64,000 bases of DNA from Azorinus chamasolen (Eukaryota > Mollusca > Bivalvia > Cardiida > Solecurtidae): contig OY755242.1 in the NCBI GenBank assembly GCA_963576725.1, forward strand, positions 4,841,093-4,905,092. Reading direction: 5' to 3'. Under the pieces are notes generated by a model. That model was not told the DNA's origin, made no database searches, and worked only from the letters and a program-made list of their open reading frames with translations. The translations under genes and the position numbers were made by a program. Below, one piece after another: positions 34,153-44,994 of the stretch. Each line of letters starts with the position of its first letter. Position 1 is the first letter of the stretch.

Positions 34153-37100
34153 GTTAGTAGCCAAATTAGAAATAGAAAAACTCCGACCAGATTCTAGTAT
34201 TTTGTCACAGACTAGAAATCCATAAGGCACAAAGATGCATATCGCTAATTGAAAATAAAGCTTGTTAATAAATCCACCGGCGTGTTTGGTGTATGTAACT
34301 CTTTCAAATGAATGTTTATTTTTATTTACGGTTTTGTATGATTATGCTTTGATTATATAAGATTAATTGTTGTGGTTTTAATGTTTGCTTAGTTTTCATA
34401 CTGAAGTATATTATATTTATTATGTGGAAGGCTGATTAACAATGTATTTGTCGTTTGACAGATTGGTCTATTGTCATGCTAACATGTGTCTATTTGTCGT
34501 TTTACAGATTGGTCTATTTGTCATGCTAACATGTGTCTATTTGTCGTTTGACAGATTGGTCTATTTGTCATGCTAACATGTGTCTATTTGTCGTTTGACA
34601 GATTGGTATATTTGTCATGCTAGCATGTGTCTATTTGTCGTTTGACAGATTGGTCTATTTGTCATGCTAACATGTGTCTATTTGTCGTTTGACAGATTGG
34701 TTTATTTTGTCACGCTCACATGTGTCTATTTGTCGTTTGACAGATTGGTTTATTTTGTCACGATCACGTGTGTTTATTTGTCGTTTAATAGATTGGTGTA
34801 TTTGTTTTGCTCACATATTTCCATTTATCGTTTGACATGTGATGTATTTTTCATTCTCACATGTGCCTATTTGTAGTTTGAAATATCGTTTACATCATGT
34901 CTAACAGCATTTAAGGAATGTGTCAAGCGTTGCTGTGATTAATCTTATTAGAATATCGGAATTAGGCCTTTTTGGTCTATAAAAAACGCAATGAGGTTTT
35001 AACTAAATTACAAAACAGGCACCACCAAACTAATACTTCATTACCACATACACCTTATACTTCATTACCTAACCATCTAATAAAGGTCAAACTGACATTT
35101 TCAAGAGAAAAGGCATCATTGGTGGCCTGTAATTCCAGACATGCATTCTTTACCAACGGCAGTGTAGATACGTGTACCTTGTGAACCTGTTCAAATCAGT
35201 GTAGATACGTGTACCTTGTGCATCTGTTCAAATCAGTGTAGGTACGTGTACCTTGTGAACCTGTTCAAATCAGTGTAGATACGTGTACCTTGTGCATCTG
35301 TTCAAATCAGTGTAGGTACGTGTACCTTGTTAACCTGTTCAAATCAGTGTAGATACGTGTACCTTGTGCACCTGTTCAAATCAGTGTAGGTACGTGTACC
35401 TTGTGCACCTGTTCAAATCAGTGTAGATACGTGTACCTTGTTAACCTGTTCAAATCAGTGTAGGTACGTGTACCTTGTGCATCTGTTCAAATCAGTGTAG
35501 GTACGTGTACCTTGTGAACCTGTTCAAATCAGTGTAGATACGTGTACCTTGTTAACCTGTTCAAATCAGTGTAGATACGTGTACCTTGTGCACCTGTTCA
35601 AATCAGTGTAGGTACGTGTACCTTGTGCACCTGTTCAAATCGTTGTGATTCAACCATCCACAACAACCAAATGACAAACACAGTGGTAAATCACAGCGGT
35701 AAAACACAGTGGTAAAATGCATGTAGAACGAATACATACACAGCGGGTTAACACATTCCCTCCTAGTGACGCATTTTTGGCGCCTCTGTAAAAGTCACAT
35801 TTTAAAACCGTTATAAATAGAAGTCGTTAGTGTTCCGTTTAGAATGCTTTAATATTTGATTTGCTAGTTTATATTTTGTCTTACAATGGCATTGTATCGT
35901 TTATTCTCATGTGAAGTATTTTGTTGCGCGGAATTTCGATTGCTTGTCGTAGACGTCGGTTGGTTGTCACCTGGAATTATTTTCCATGCGGTAGTGTGTG
36001 AGTGAGTGTGGGGGTGTATGTGGGATGGATTGGTGAGTGTGCGATGTGTATGTCTTATTGTACTCAATCGGGTTATATTTGTTAATCGAGTCTTTTATAT
36101 TTTCACATGGGAGTCCGTCTCGCGGAAGCCCGCTCATACCATACAGATATCTATTTATGTGACATGTATTACATTCATTTGTCTCGAGTAAGTCCATTTA
36201 GTTGTCACATTTACATCATATGCAGATCTTTCGGTGACTATGTTGTCTGTGTTCGTAGAATTGAAAGAGGCCTTCAAAGTCTTTGATAAAGACAACAGTG
36301 GATTTATCACCCCTGCAGAGGTTCGTAGTGTCATGTCAACCCTCGGAGAGAAGATGACAGATGGGGAAATTGACGAAATGATCAGAGAGGCAGACACTAA
36401 TGGCGATGGAAAAGTCAATTATGAAGGTATTAGTAACCATGGTTTTATGGAACCTGATTTAGTGAATAAGCTTTCTTTAACTTTCTTTCGTTTTCATTAG
36501 TCTATTATTTCGTTTTCTTTTTTTCTCAACTTACCAAATATGTACACATGAAACCGCCAAAAAAGGTTTTATTTTCATAGGACGCTCAGATTAAAATAAT
36601 TTGATTGTCATTTGAATCCTACTTGTTTGCAAATCTAATAATTCAGAGTTACAGGTACATTAAAACATTTCCAAGATAATTTATTTATTTCTACACCAAA
36701 TCCTATGTTTTGACCATTCTGTTCACTCGTCTTTTCGAGACGATTCTAAAGAGTGCTAACACTATAGGGTTTGATGGAGCAAGGGCTGTTTTAGCATATG
36801 AGTACGCACGTTTATCTTGAGCTATATAAAATCATGACTTGTTTGTGGCATGCTTAATATCAATATACCAAAGTCGTTTGTACCGAGGGCATCTTTACAC
36901 ACGTATCTGCTTACGAACCTTATCAAGAAACTGGTGCATTTAATATTTGAACTACCTGTATATATAAGTTACTGCTATTACAGTAAATCCTCGCTAATAC
37001 TCTTAAGAAATATAATTCTGGATATTTTAAAATAGATAACAGCTTAATGCAAGACCACAGTGAGACAGAAAGCTCCTACAGGAGTTTTGTGTATCATATT

Positions 37101-38542
37101 TCTCCTGCATTAATTAACCGCTCCTACAGGAGTTTTGTGTATCATATTTCTCCTGCATTAATTAACCATCCGCTTTTACAGTATCGAAATTTTCCTCATG
37201 AATATTAATTCAAAATATTTCTTTATGAATAGTTATTGATTGATTGATTGAATTATGCATTGCAATGGAATTGTTTTGCCGGGACAGAAACTTCAGAATC
37301 ATATCTGAATTATTTCATTAGCAAACAAAGCAAACCCTGATCAGATTGCTGTTTGGATTTATTCTGTTTGCAAAGGTGACAAGCGTCGTCTAAATGAGGA
37401 AAAGGGTATAACTGAAAACGAATATTATGTGTCATGGACGTTGGACATTTTGTACCTATAATTACAGTTGCCGTTTCATACTGAATGTTTAACATGTAAA
37501 CATTGAGGGGCTATTCAACTTTGACAAATCAGCGATCAAATATTTAAGTCATGATGAATGCATTTAACCCATTCCTTGATATTGGCTATTTTTGATAACT
37601 CTGTAAAAGTCAACTTGAGAAACCATGTGATAAATAGAGAATTTGCTCCTATAGGAGCAAATGTTCTATTTATCACAATGGTTTAAAACTACAAAATTCT
37701 AAAATTTTCCTTTTCTCTAGTTAATGCTCCTTTTCGGTAGATTTGTTCAAAGAGGTTGTATCTAAAAATAGCCTATGAGGTAATGGGTTAAACAGTATAT
37801 TAAAATAAAATGATTAAACACTGTGTTCAATGATGAAATGTTAACTGTTGGTAGATGTTTGCCATATTGAAACAGATCTGCTTGCATTTTCCGAAATTTG
37901 ACACAATGTATGAATACTACGTAGACATACAGACATGTGGATATTACAAATATGATCACATTTGCACGTAGACTATCGACCTGGTAGGTCACGCTGTTAT
38001 GTGTCATCTCGATATTCTATATCCAATTTAGCTATATTCTATATCCAAACTGTGACTCCAAGCAGGGTGGTATGGTCATCATTCTGAGTAGAATAAACAC
38101 GCCATGAACACCCGTGATATCATACAGGTGACATTGACAGAGAGGGTAGACAACTCAGGGGTCTCCCTCGGGATCTCGACACTGTTTGCTGTGCCAAAGA
38201 TTGTCAACAGGATATGTCCTTTGCAGGACACCTCCGCCATGACAATGGATGAATTTTAATCTTTAAATTGGATGAGTTTAACTTCATATATGTTTTACCT
38301 CTTTCGCTGATACGCATTTTGTCGTCTCCTGCAGGTTTTATTTTCATTTTTGAATTTCCGTACACTTTGTTTCATAACATAATCCCAATATCAAACGGTG
38401 TATGTCCTGGTGAGACATCGGGCTTCCCGATTTCTCATCTGGATCGAAACTATTTGCTAAGGTCATCTCTGAATTGACTAAAACAGCTTATAATGTTATG
38501 ATTTCCGTTACAGAATTTGTGGAGATGATGTCAAAAGAGTAG
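34122..38542 (+). CDS. calmodulin-like protein with two EF-hands (split gene)
   Basis: Three coding exons are seen: 34122-34152, 36259-36426 and 38514-38542. With an unseen ATG-only exon upstream, as in other animal calmodulin genes, they total 231 nt, or 76 residues plus stop, in one frame with GT-AG junctions. The product would run [10 protein letters not shown], then [12 protein letters not shown]..., with calcium loops at residues 21-32 ([12 protein letters not shown]) and 57-68 ([12 protein letters not shown]), ending EFVEMMSKE. The loops look like EF-hands 3 and 4 of calmodulin, while the N-terminal exon is that of a whole calmodulin, so hands 1 and 2 seem to be lost. No exon for them is visible in the 2.1-kb intron, which holds two minisatellites. 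Likely a cytosolic calcium sensor or buffer; function inferred from family only. Confidence 0.75.
34444..34880. repeat. 47-bp tandem repeat, about 9 copies (intronic)
   Basis: Unit TATTTGTCGTTTGACAGATT then GGTCTATTTGTCATGCTAAC. The last copies are degenerate. It lies in the first visible intron of the calmodulin-like gene; the open frame through it is an artefact of the repeat. Confidence 0.9.
35162..35641. repeat. 37-bp tandem repeat, 13 copies (intronic)
   Basis: Unit GTGTAGATACGTGTACCTTG then TGCACCTGTTCAAATCA. Two variable sites (AGATA/AGGTA and GTGAAC/GTGCAT/GTTAAC/GTGCAC) recur in a partly ordered pattern. Confidence 0.93.
36259..36426 (+). CDS. calmodulin-like gene, EF-hand exon
   Basis: 168 nt between GTTCGTAG and GTATTA, encoding both calcium-binding loops. 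It starts in phase 1 exactly as exon 3 of the full calmodulin gene does (AATTGAAAGAGGCC against AATTCAAAGAGGC) and ends at NYE|G like the calmodulin exon at 55154-55396. Confidence 0.95.
36981..37191. mobile_element. pogo-like miniature transposon (intronic)
   Basis: CAGTAAATCCTCGCTAAT at the left, CTTTTACAG at the right, flanked by TA. The second half of the hairpin with CTCCTGCATTAATTAACC is locally duplicated (37090-37170). Confidence 0.72.
37568..37787. mobile_element. TTAA-flanked miniature transposon, ATTTATCACA hairpin family (intronic)
   Basis: Ends CCCATTCCTTGAT and ATGAGGTAATGGG between TTAA at 37564-37567 and 37788-37791. The core is a palindrome of GTGATAAATAGA and TTTGCTCCTATAGGAGCAAA. 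Relatives are at 53368-53570 and 61497-61722. Confidence 0.82.
38514..38542 (+). CDS. calmodulin-like gene, last exon
   Basis: 29 nt after TTTCCGTTACAG, encoding EFVEMMSKE and TAG. It has the same length as the last calmodulin exon at 53234-53262. Confidence 0.9.
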
Positions 38543-38814
38543 TTGGCTTTTTCTGTAAATAGCGTGACACAGAGATGTGACAAATCCACCAACGTTCTAC
38601 TGTGCATTGTTACAAAGACAAAACAGGATTGGCCGTATTTGTATTCCTCGTGCAACTTATATCTTATCTTAACGATGGTAACATACTATAGTTCGATTTT
38701 GACCCGTGAGCTGTGACCTTTAGGACCAGTCCACCCGTAAAGGTAAAACGCGTCACAAACCATGTATTTGTTCCGGGGTTACCTGTGGTAATACAGACAA
38801 GTAATAAGCATATA

Positions 38815-39015
38815 CAGTAAAACCTCTCTATAACGGCCACTAAATTGTGTTAATTAGTTGGTATTTAGGGCGGGTGGCTGCTTAAAGCAAGGTGGAAGTA
38901 AACCAGAACGCTCCTATTGGAGCGTTCTGTTTTACTTTCACCTTGCTTTAAGCAGCCACCTGCCTTTAACACAAAATATTTGATGTATAGTGGCTGTTAT
39001 AGAAAGGTTTTACTG
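38815..39015. mobile_element. pogo-like miniature transposon, CTATAACGG subfamily
   Basis: Well-preserved copy: CAGTAAAACCTCTCTATAAC at the left and its near-complement at the right, TA at 38813-38814 and 39016-39017, and a core hairpin of CAGAACGCTCC/GGAGCGTTCTG. Confidence 0.88.
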
Positions 39016-39419
39016 TATATAATACTAATACTGCACGATAACTACGACCTTCTTGTGACAACCATTGTCCACTTACACATAAATTAGAAAATAGAAAAGT
39101 GCAGTCACGGCTCAGCACTCGAAATCGAACTATAGTACAGAGGTATGGATACAATTCAGTTTGATCATGTTACACAAAACTATGTTTGTCTGCAAAATAA
39201 AAAATGATATCTGCTTCAATTGTCTAAGAATCGTTTATATAAAATCTATTCATGCCCTTGTTCAGAACATCAGTCTGCTAAGATACTTCTTAAACCTCTA
39301 TATACCGTGTATGAGTCTATATCGTTGTAAATGGTTATCACGATTTCACCCATGGTGCGGAAAGATACAAACCCTTCCATTCATATAAACGAATGTTCAC
39401 TGTTTTTTACAGTACAGAC

Positions 39420-39480
39420 CAAGGTCAGACAACTCATGTAGAAGTTGTCTGATCAGGGTCTGCTCTGTTTGCTTATGGAA
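39420..39480. repeat. GATC-hairpin core with compensated arms
   Basis: Arms read CAGACAACT and AGTTGTCTG. Relatives (49860-49890) have CAGACGGCT and AGCCGTCTG, so two positions differ between copies but remain paired within each copy. Confidence 0.7.
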
Positions 39481-40142
39481 TTATACATGTCTGGTTTTAT
39501 AGCTTCTGCCATAACCATACAATCATGTGTTCAAACACCAATATAAACCCAGCTGATACATGTTCATGGTGTCATGATTTCCTACAAAAATATACACACG
39601 GTAAACTACCCTCACTCTAGATGCTAATTGATAATTACTTCTGCAAATATATGGGATCGAGACGATAAGCACACTAGCTCGGCCTCTCATCAGGATCAAA
39701 TCAGTTCGATGCCCTAGAAAACTATAGAGACATTTATCAGTTGCAATAGACGACTTGCAAACAGTAAAACATTGTAACTATGTCTTGTAACAAATGTCAG
39801 TTGTTTAAATTTATAAAGAAAAAAAATAGTTTTCAAACATTATGAACAGTGTATTCAGCAGATATGATCCTGATAAATTGTCCGTGTACCTTGGCGTGCC
39901 TAGATCAAACCAGTTTGAGATGAAATGATAGAAAAATGTACTTAGGTTGACTTAGCAAGTCACACACTTTAAAACCGGCGGTTACTTGATATTCAAAGAT
40001 TTTGATCACTTCGTCAGCCATAATTTTCACTTTTATTCGATGACATCAATATCACGACTTGCATCATTCGGAACGATTCGGCTGCTGCTTTGTCCACGGA
40101 GGTATATGGAAATAGCCTAGCTTTGTCCTAGTCATATCTTAA

Positions 40143-40358
40143 CCCTTTCCCAGTTCAATATGTATTGCAAATTTCTATAACTACTGGATATTGATGGACA
40201 GAATATGTATAATCAAATATTGAAGTTGGAACATTGTAGCCATTTTAGAAACTAAAGGAACAGAACTATCAAATACAGAGCAGTCCCTGCAGAAGCCGTA
40301 TGATCTGGGTCTACTCTGTTTGTAAATATGTAAAAAGGCGTTTATATGAGGGAAAGGG
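40143..40358. mobile_element. TTAA-flanked miniature transposon
   Basis: CCCTTTCCCAGTTCA at the left and ATATGAGGGAAAGGG at the right, TTAA at 40139-40142 and 40359-40362, with a weak central hairpin. Confidence 0.75.
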
Positions 40359-40839
40359 TTAAGTATCAACATCGTCAACTAAACATTACAAAACCACTAC
40401 AACATTGTCGAACAGGTTGGTTTATACTTACTTAGCATCAACAAGAATGTTTGCCATTTATTTTACCTCATAATATTCATATGTATAGTAAAGAGCAAGT
40501 ATTTAATAAAAACTTTGTGGAATAGCCTAATAAAATAGTACTTATTTAGAATTTGAAAAGATACACCGGTTTGTGAAATACACTTGACCAACTGCGAATA
40601 CAAAATGCTACAACATTGATACTATACTTAACAAAACTGTTAAGTACCCCAACATAAATATCATTTGTTATTTGAGTAAAAATAAATCAGTAATTCCAGC
40701 ATGACTCATACATGTACTTTTTAGTAATCATAAAGTTTGATTAGCACTATACATATGTTCAAATGCATTGCAGCATCATTTTCTCACAAGCATTGTTATG
40801 TTTCCATGAACATAATTAAAAAGACCATTATATTTCATA

Positions 40840-41045
40840 AAAGTACAAGAATGAGTCATGCAGGAAACCGCACATACAGAGCAAACATCCACCCGAACAG
40901 CAACACAAGGAAACAGCAAATGTACATAACTATGAAAACATCAAGAGACGCACAAAGACAAAACACACTGGGGGGGGGGGGGGGGGTTAAACCGGTTTTT
41001 GGGCGCCCAACCTCACACTTATTCCATCCCCACCCTAAACGATCA
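40840..41045 (-). mobile_element. 3' tail fragment of retroelement family M with poly-G run
   Basis: Shares ATGAGTCATGCAGGAAAC, GGGCGCCCAACCTCACACTT and ATTCCATCCCCACCC with the copy at 44690-44950. A run of about 16 G (about 40971-40986) sits where other copies have ACTGGGGGTTAAACC. Confidence 0.7.
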
Positions 41046-41794
41046 ACAGTGTCAATAAACAACCATAAAAACCCTTTACGTTATCACCTTCAGTGAAACA
41101 GAAACTTCCAAAATAGTCCCTGGGGTTCTTAGCTGGTTTGCTAAGTATACATTCGGACTGTTATCAATGTGTGCATTGCGTCCCTAATATGGAACTTGGG
41201 CAAACAGTGTAGACCCATCACTGCCCACTTTACAATTCAAGGTTTAAGATCACACAATTGGAAACTCTTGAATCAGATTCACTACTGGATACAGTTCAAA
41301 ATTATTTATTTATTAAAAATTGGATCGCATGTTAGGCATTAATGTATGTTGTTGATGGGGTCGACGGAAAAACAATAAGACTCAAAGGACCGTTTACTTT
41401 TGTTGTAGATATGGAAACTAGAACTGTGTTTGGTAGATATAAAAATTAAACTTCATACAATATAAATTATGTTCATGGTTGAAGACATTATTCAAATTAT
41501 GATATTGAGGCAAACTATCTAATATTGCGTAATTACATTTTGCCAAGGGCTTTATTATATTATTAGCATAAATATGGGATTTTGTTTCGATGTTCAGATT
41601 AAAGGACTGCAACATATACTGATAAAGTCATCTTTATCACTGAATGTATTAAGAAAGGTGTCTTCTCGTTACAAACTAACATGACTGCTTATTATATGCA
41701 ATTGGTCAAATTGAATTGTTCATAGTATGTCATCATGCAGTATAATTGTACTTAATTCGTTTGACTGAAACAACAGCTAGCTATCATGTCATGA

Positions 41795-43294
41795 AAAACT
41801 AGTAAAGGCAAGCAGGAAAAGACACTTACAAAACGCAGTCAACATCAAAACACCGATAGAAAGCAAGTAACACAGATACACAATCACACACACGCGCGCG
41901 CACGCACACAAACACACGAGATGAAATTTTAAACATGAACATCGCACAAGTACAAAGACACATAAACACCTAACAAACATGAACAAACGCACATGTACAA
42001 AAAGTAACCCCGCATACAAAACACACAACCGCCCAAACAGCACCGCAACGACAAACAGCAATTGTAAATGTATATAAAAGACACAAAGAGACGCACGGAT
42101 ATAACATACAAACAAAAGGGGGAAGATGGAAGTACCGCATTGGAATGGTCAGTGACAAATGTCGCCGGGGTTAAACCGGTTTAAGGGCGTCCAACCTCAC
42201 ACTTATTCCACTTAAAGCCACATATACCAAACAAACATAAAAGCAAGTGACAAAGAGAGTACCGCATTGGAACGGTCAGTGGCAAAACCACCACTGGAGG
42301 TTAAACTGGTTCACGTACGTCCTAGCCTCATACTTATCCCAAAGTCGCACTAGCTTAACAGACTATCCCACAACATAGAACACTGCTAACATAGGACAAT
42401 ATGTAAAACATAGCATGACACCAACTGTGAAACCCCGTCAAATATGTACTTTATTGAAGTTAGAGCAACTGCAGGGAAGCCGATAATGGCACGATAGAGC
42501 AAAGGCAATGCAAGAGTTTGGTAAGCACATCCCATTTCTGGGGTTAAGAGTGTACCATCATAGAGAACTACCCTCGGCCTGTCATCGTGCAAGCAACGAG
42601 GGAAGCGTAGCCACTGACTGTAAAGGGTTCAATAACCAAACATGCAGTGCGTTGCAATATAATGGGGTCATAACCTTTCTTCCTAAAGGTTTTAATGCGT
42701 TTAATAAACAGTTCATGAAATGGATATGACCCCGAAACTTTGTACTTCTACTTTTACCACAATACAGCCTCCATCCTATAATTGGTAGTTCTGCCAGTTC
42801 TTAGGATGTGCGCATAAAATAACATCACCATAAAGTTCCGGAGAGAAACACCTTGTTGCATTAACGTCCGTAGATTACAATTATATTTACTAATGAGAGG
42901 TAGATTTCTATAATAAAATTTAGAAAAAGCTTTCCGAATTTTGTGATATATGTAACCTTGCTTAAGACGTTTATCAGTTAAAAGTAAGTTACGATTATTT
43001 AAATCATCTAGCAAAGAACGGGCTCGGGCAAAGCGAAATAGTTGAAAAATATAAACTCCCACTATAAGCTGTAGAACGGGTCACATCTCAATCTAGAAAA
43101 GGATAATTGACAATTTTGAAATTAAAGTCTTCCTTTTTATCGTATATCTTGGACGAAACTTTATCAGTTGTGATAGAAAGATTCAAACCTATAAAGGAAG
43201 CCAAAGAGTCGGATCGATTCGCTTTGTTTAAAGTACTTCCTTTAGGACATATAGATGAAACCATACTTTCTAAATAAGGATTATCTAAATTCAA
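41795..43294 (-). mobile_element. family M retroelement copy with RT C-terminal remnant
   Basis: On the minus strand, 43294-43088 reads SLASFIGLNLSITTDKVSSK then IYDKKEDFNFKIVNYPFLD. The next frame, 43062-42754, reads GVYIFQLFRFARARSLLDDL and KFYYRNLPLISKYNCNLRTL. This matches the insert at 24885-25740 and looks like the C-terminal part of a retroelement reverse transcriptase whose clade I cannot place. The 3' region has a duplicated tail (42240-42740 and 41795-42235) ending in CA-rich sequence. Confidence 0.65.
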
Positions 43295-43675
43295 ATGATC
43301 GTCTAAATACTAAGTTTTATTAAAAGCATTAACAATATCAACTTGTGTATCAGGTTTTAAACTAAGCATAAAATTCCTCTGATAGCAATACAAAATTTAA
43401 TCTGCAACAAGTGGGACACCGACAATTTGATGATATATGACATCCCCATCGCGCACAAATATGTTATCTAAAAGAAAAGAGATCTACAGACATCAAGACA
43501 AGTCCACAAGTTGGAACGGTCGGTGGCAAAACCACCACTAGGGGTGTAAACCGGTTCACGGACGTCCTAACCTCACACTTATCTCAAAATCACTATAGCT
43601 TAACAAATATTGTAAATAAAGATATCCCCGCCAGACTTCCACACAGCAAAGGGGGCGGTAAACACGGGACACTAT

Positions 43676-43819
43676 TGTAGCCGGGTAGAGATTATGGTGA
43701 AATGCGTTGATAGGCTTTACTGTGTGGCTTGGTAGCTCAGTCGGTAGAGTGTTGGCATAGTAAGCCAGAGGCCCTGGGTTCGAGTCCCAGTCGAGTCACA
43801 ACTTTTTCACCATGTTACA
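43676..43819 (+). repeat. TRIM 5' LTR
   Basis: 144 bp, TG...CA. The tRNA-like gene occupies positions 51-123 and the T5 run positions 128-132. Confidence 0.9.
43726..43798 (+). tRNA. tRNA-Thr(AGT)-like gene inside TRIM 5' LTR
   Basis: 73 nt fold as a full cloverleaf: acceptor GGCTTGG/TCGAGTC (seven pairs, three G-U), D stem GCTC/GAGT, anticodon stem TTGGC/GCCAG with loop ATAGTAA (anticodon 43759-43761), and T stem CTGGG/CCCAG. The A box TAGCTCAGTCGG and B box GGTTCGAGTCC match the consensus. TTTTT follows at 43803. No CCA is encoded. Location in an LTR means it is element-borne rather than an ordinary host gene. Confidence 0.85.
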
Positions 43820-43821
43820 TT

Positions 43822-43860
43822 TGGCACCCAACGTGGGGCCCGACATTTGGCGCCCAACGT
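43822..43860 (+). promoter_or_regulatory. duplicated Lys-type primer-binding site
   Basis: TGGCACCCAACGTGGGGC at 43822 and TGGCGCCCAACGT at 43848 lie 26 bases apart. Both resemble the tRNA-Lys primer site of retroviruses and gypsy elements (TGGCGCCCAACGTGGGGC). The first is correctly placed beside the LTR; the second has the better TGGCGCCC start. Confidence 0.75.
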
Positions 43861-43990
43861 AAATAACCCATTAGGTGATTTATATGAAGATAGTATGAAT
43901 ATTATATGAAGATAATGTGTAATAATAAGAAACTCGTGGAGTGTTCTTTGAGTAAGAATTCGGGACGAATTCTTGTGTAGAGGGGGTGTG

Positions 43991-44134
43991 TGTAGCCGGG
44001 TAGAGATTATGGTGAAATGAGTTGATAGGCTTTACCATGTGGCTTGGTAGCTCAGTCGGTAGAGTGTTGGCATGGTAAGCCAGAGGCCCTGGGTTCGAGT
44101 CCCAGTCGAGTCACAACTTTTTCACCATGTTACA
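43991..44134 (+). repeat. TRIM 3' LTR
   Basis: 144 bp. It differs from the 5' LTR at four sites, only one of which (the first anticodon base) lies within the tRNA-like gene. Confidence 0.9.
44041..44113 (+). tRNA. tRNA-Thr(GGT)-like gene inside TRIM 3' LTR
   Basis: Same cloverleaf as the copy in the 5' LTR, with one change: anticodon AGT has become GGT (44074-44076). Pol III boxes and the TTTTT run (44118-44122) are intact. Confidence 0.85.
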
Positions 44135-44502
44135 CTATGTATAACATAGCATGACAACAACTGTGAAAGTCCGTCAAATATGTACTTAATGGCTTTGTTA
44201 ATGTCAGAGCAACTGCAAGGAAGCCATTAAGGGCACGAAAGAGAAAAGGCAATACATGAGTCTGGTAAGCTCATCCTGTTTCTGGGTTTAAGAGTATACC
44301 ATCATAGATCACTACCCTCGGCCTGTCATCGTTCAAGCAAAGAGGGAAGCGTACAGTAAAACCGTTCTAATGCGACGACTTTATGAATGGAAATAAATGT
44401 CCTTAAAGGTAGGTGGTTGCTTAATGCGGGTCGAAAGTCATGCAGACAGCTCCTGCAGGAGCTTTCTGCATAACTTTCTACCTGCATAAAGCTACCACCT
44501 GC

Positions 44503-44966
44503 ATATAGAACAGGACAGAACAGATATTTTATTGGCATATACATGACATGCCCATTGCCATGGTATATATAAACATAAATGGCGGAATGTACAAACACCT
44601 GAAATGAAAGTTATTGAGAAAAATATAAAAAGCTTTTAAATAGTTAGGAGGTGGTAATAACCAAGTCTACAGTTTGATCTATAATTCAAACATACAAGTA
44701 CAATAATGAGTCATGCAGGAAACACCACATACAGAACAAACAGCCGCCCGAACAGCAACACAAGGAAACAGCAAATGTACATAACTATAAAAAACATCAA
44801 GAGACGCACAAAGACAAAACAAACATACAATAGGGGGAAGGTGGAAGTACCGCATTGGAACGGTCAGTGACAAAAGTCACTGGGGGTTAAACCGGTTTTT
44901 GGGCGCCCAACCGCACACTTATTCCATCCCCACCCTAACTCACTCAATCTGGCTGGTGTTGGTGAC
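44503..44966 (-). mobile_element. retroelement tail inserted in the pogo-like element
   Basis: Begins with a TTTTATTGGCATATACATGA-type sequence also found near the 3' end of the LINE at 62527. A family M tail (44690-44950) follows. The boundary with foldback element 2 is at about 44967. The order of insertions within this block is unclear. Confidence 0.5.
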
Positions 44967-44994
44967 GATCAGTAGTGTAAAATGGGGGTTACAA

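Larger units (their letters stand above)
43676..44134 (+). mobile_element. TRIM-type LTR element with a tRNA-Thr-like gene in each LTR
   Basis: 459 bp: two 144-bp LTRs (43676-43819, 43991-44134) starting TGTAGCCGGG and ending TGTTACA, and a 171-bp non-coding interior. A Lys-tRNA-type primer-binding site (TGGCACCCAACGTGGGGC, from 43822) follows LTR 1 after two bases, and a GAGGGGG-containing purine tract precedes LTR 2. The 4-bp target duplication CTAT is at 43672-43675 and 44135-44138. Both LTRs hold a complete tRNA cloverleaf with A and B boxes and a downstream TTTTT. The LTRs differ at 4 of 144 sites. Such coding-free miniature LTR elements (TRIMs) need proteins from elsewhere. Plant Cassandra TRIMs carry 5S rRNA in their LTRs; this one carries a tRNA instead. 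Confidence 0.9.

Noticed and set aside
34664..34876. 70-codon frame with [14 protein letters not shown] repeats
   Set aside because: Direct translation of the 47-bp minisatellite in an intron.
35162..35641. CRISPR-like array
   Set aside because: Units are contiguous 37-bp repeats with no unique spacers, and the DNA is eukaryotic. The same holds for the arrays at 15401, 16620, 34444 and 59180.
43726..44113. A tandem pair of ordinary nuclear tRNA-Thr genes
   Set aside because: The repeats extend to exactly 144 bp with TG...CA ends, a primer site, a purine tract and a target duplication, and an uninterrupted related copy lies nearby; an LTR element explains all of this.
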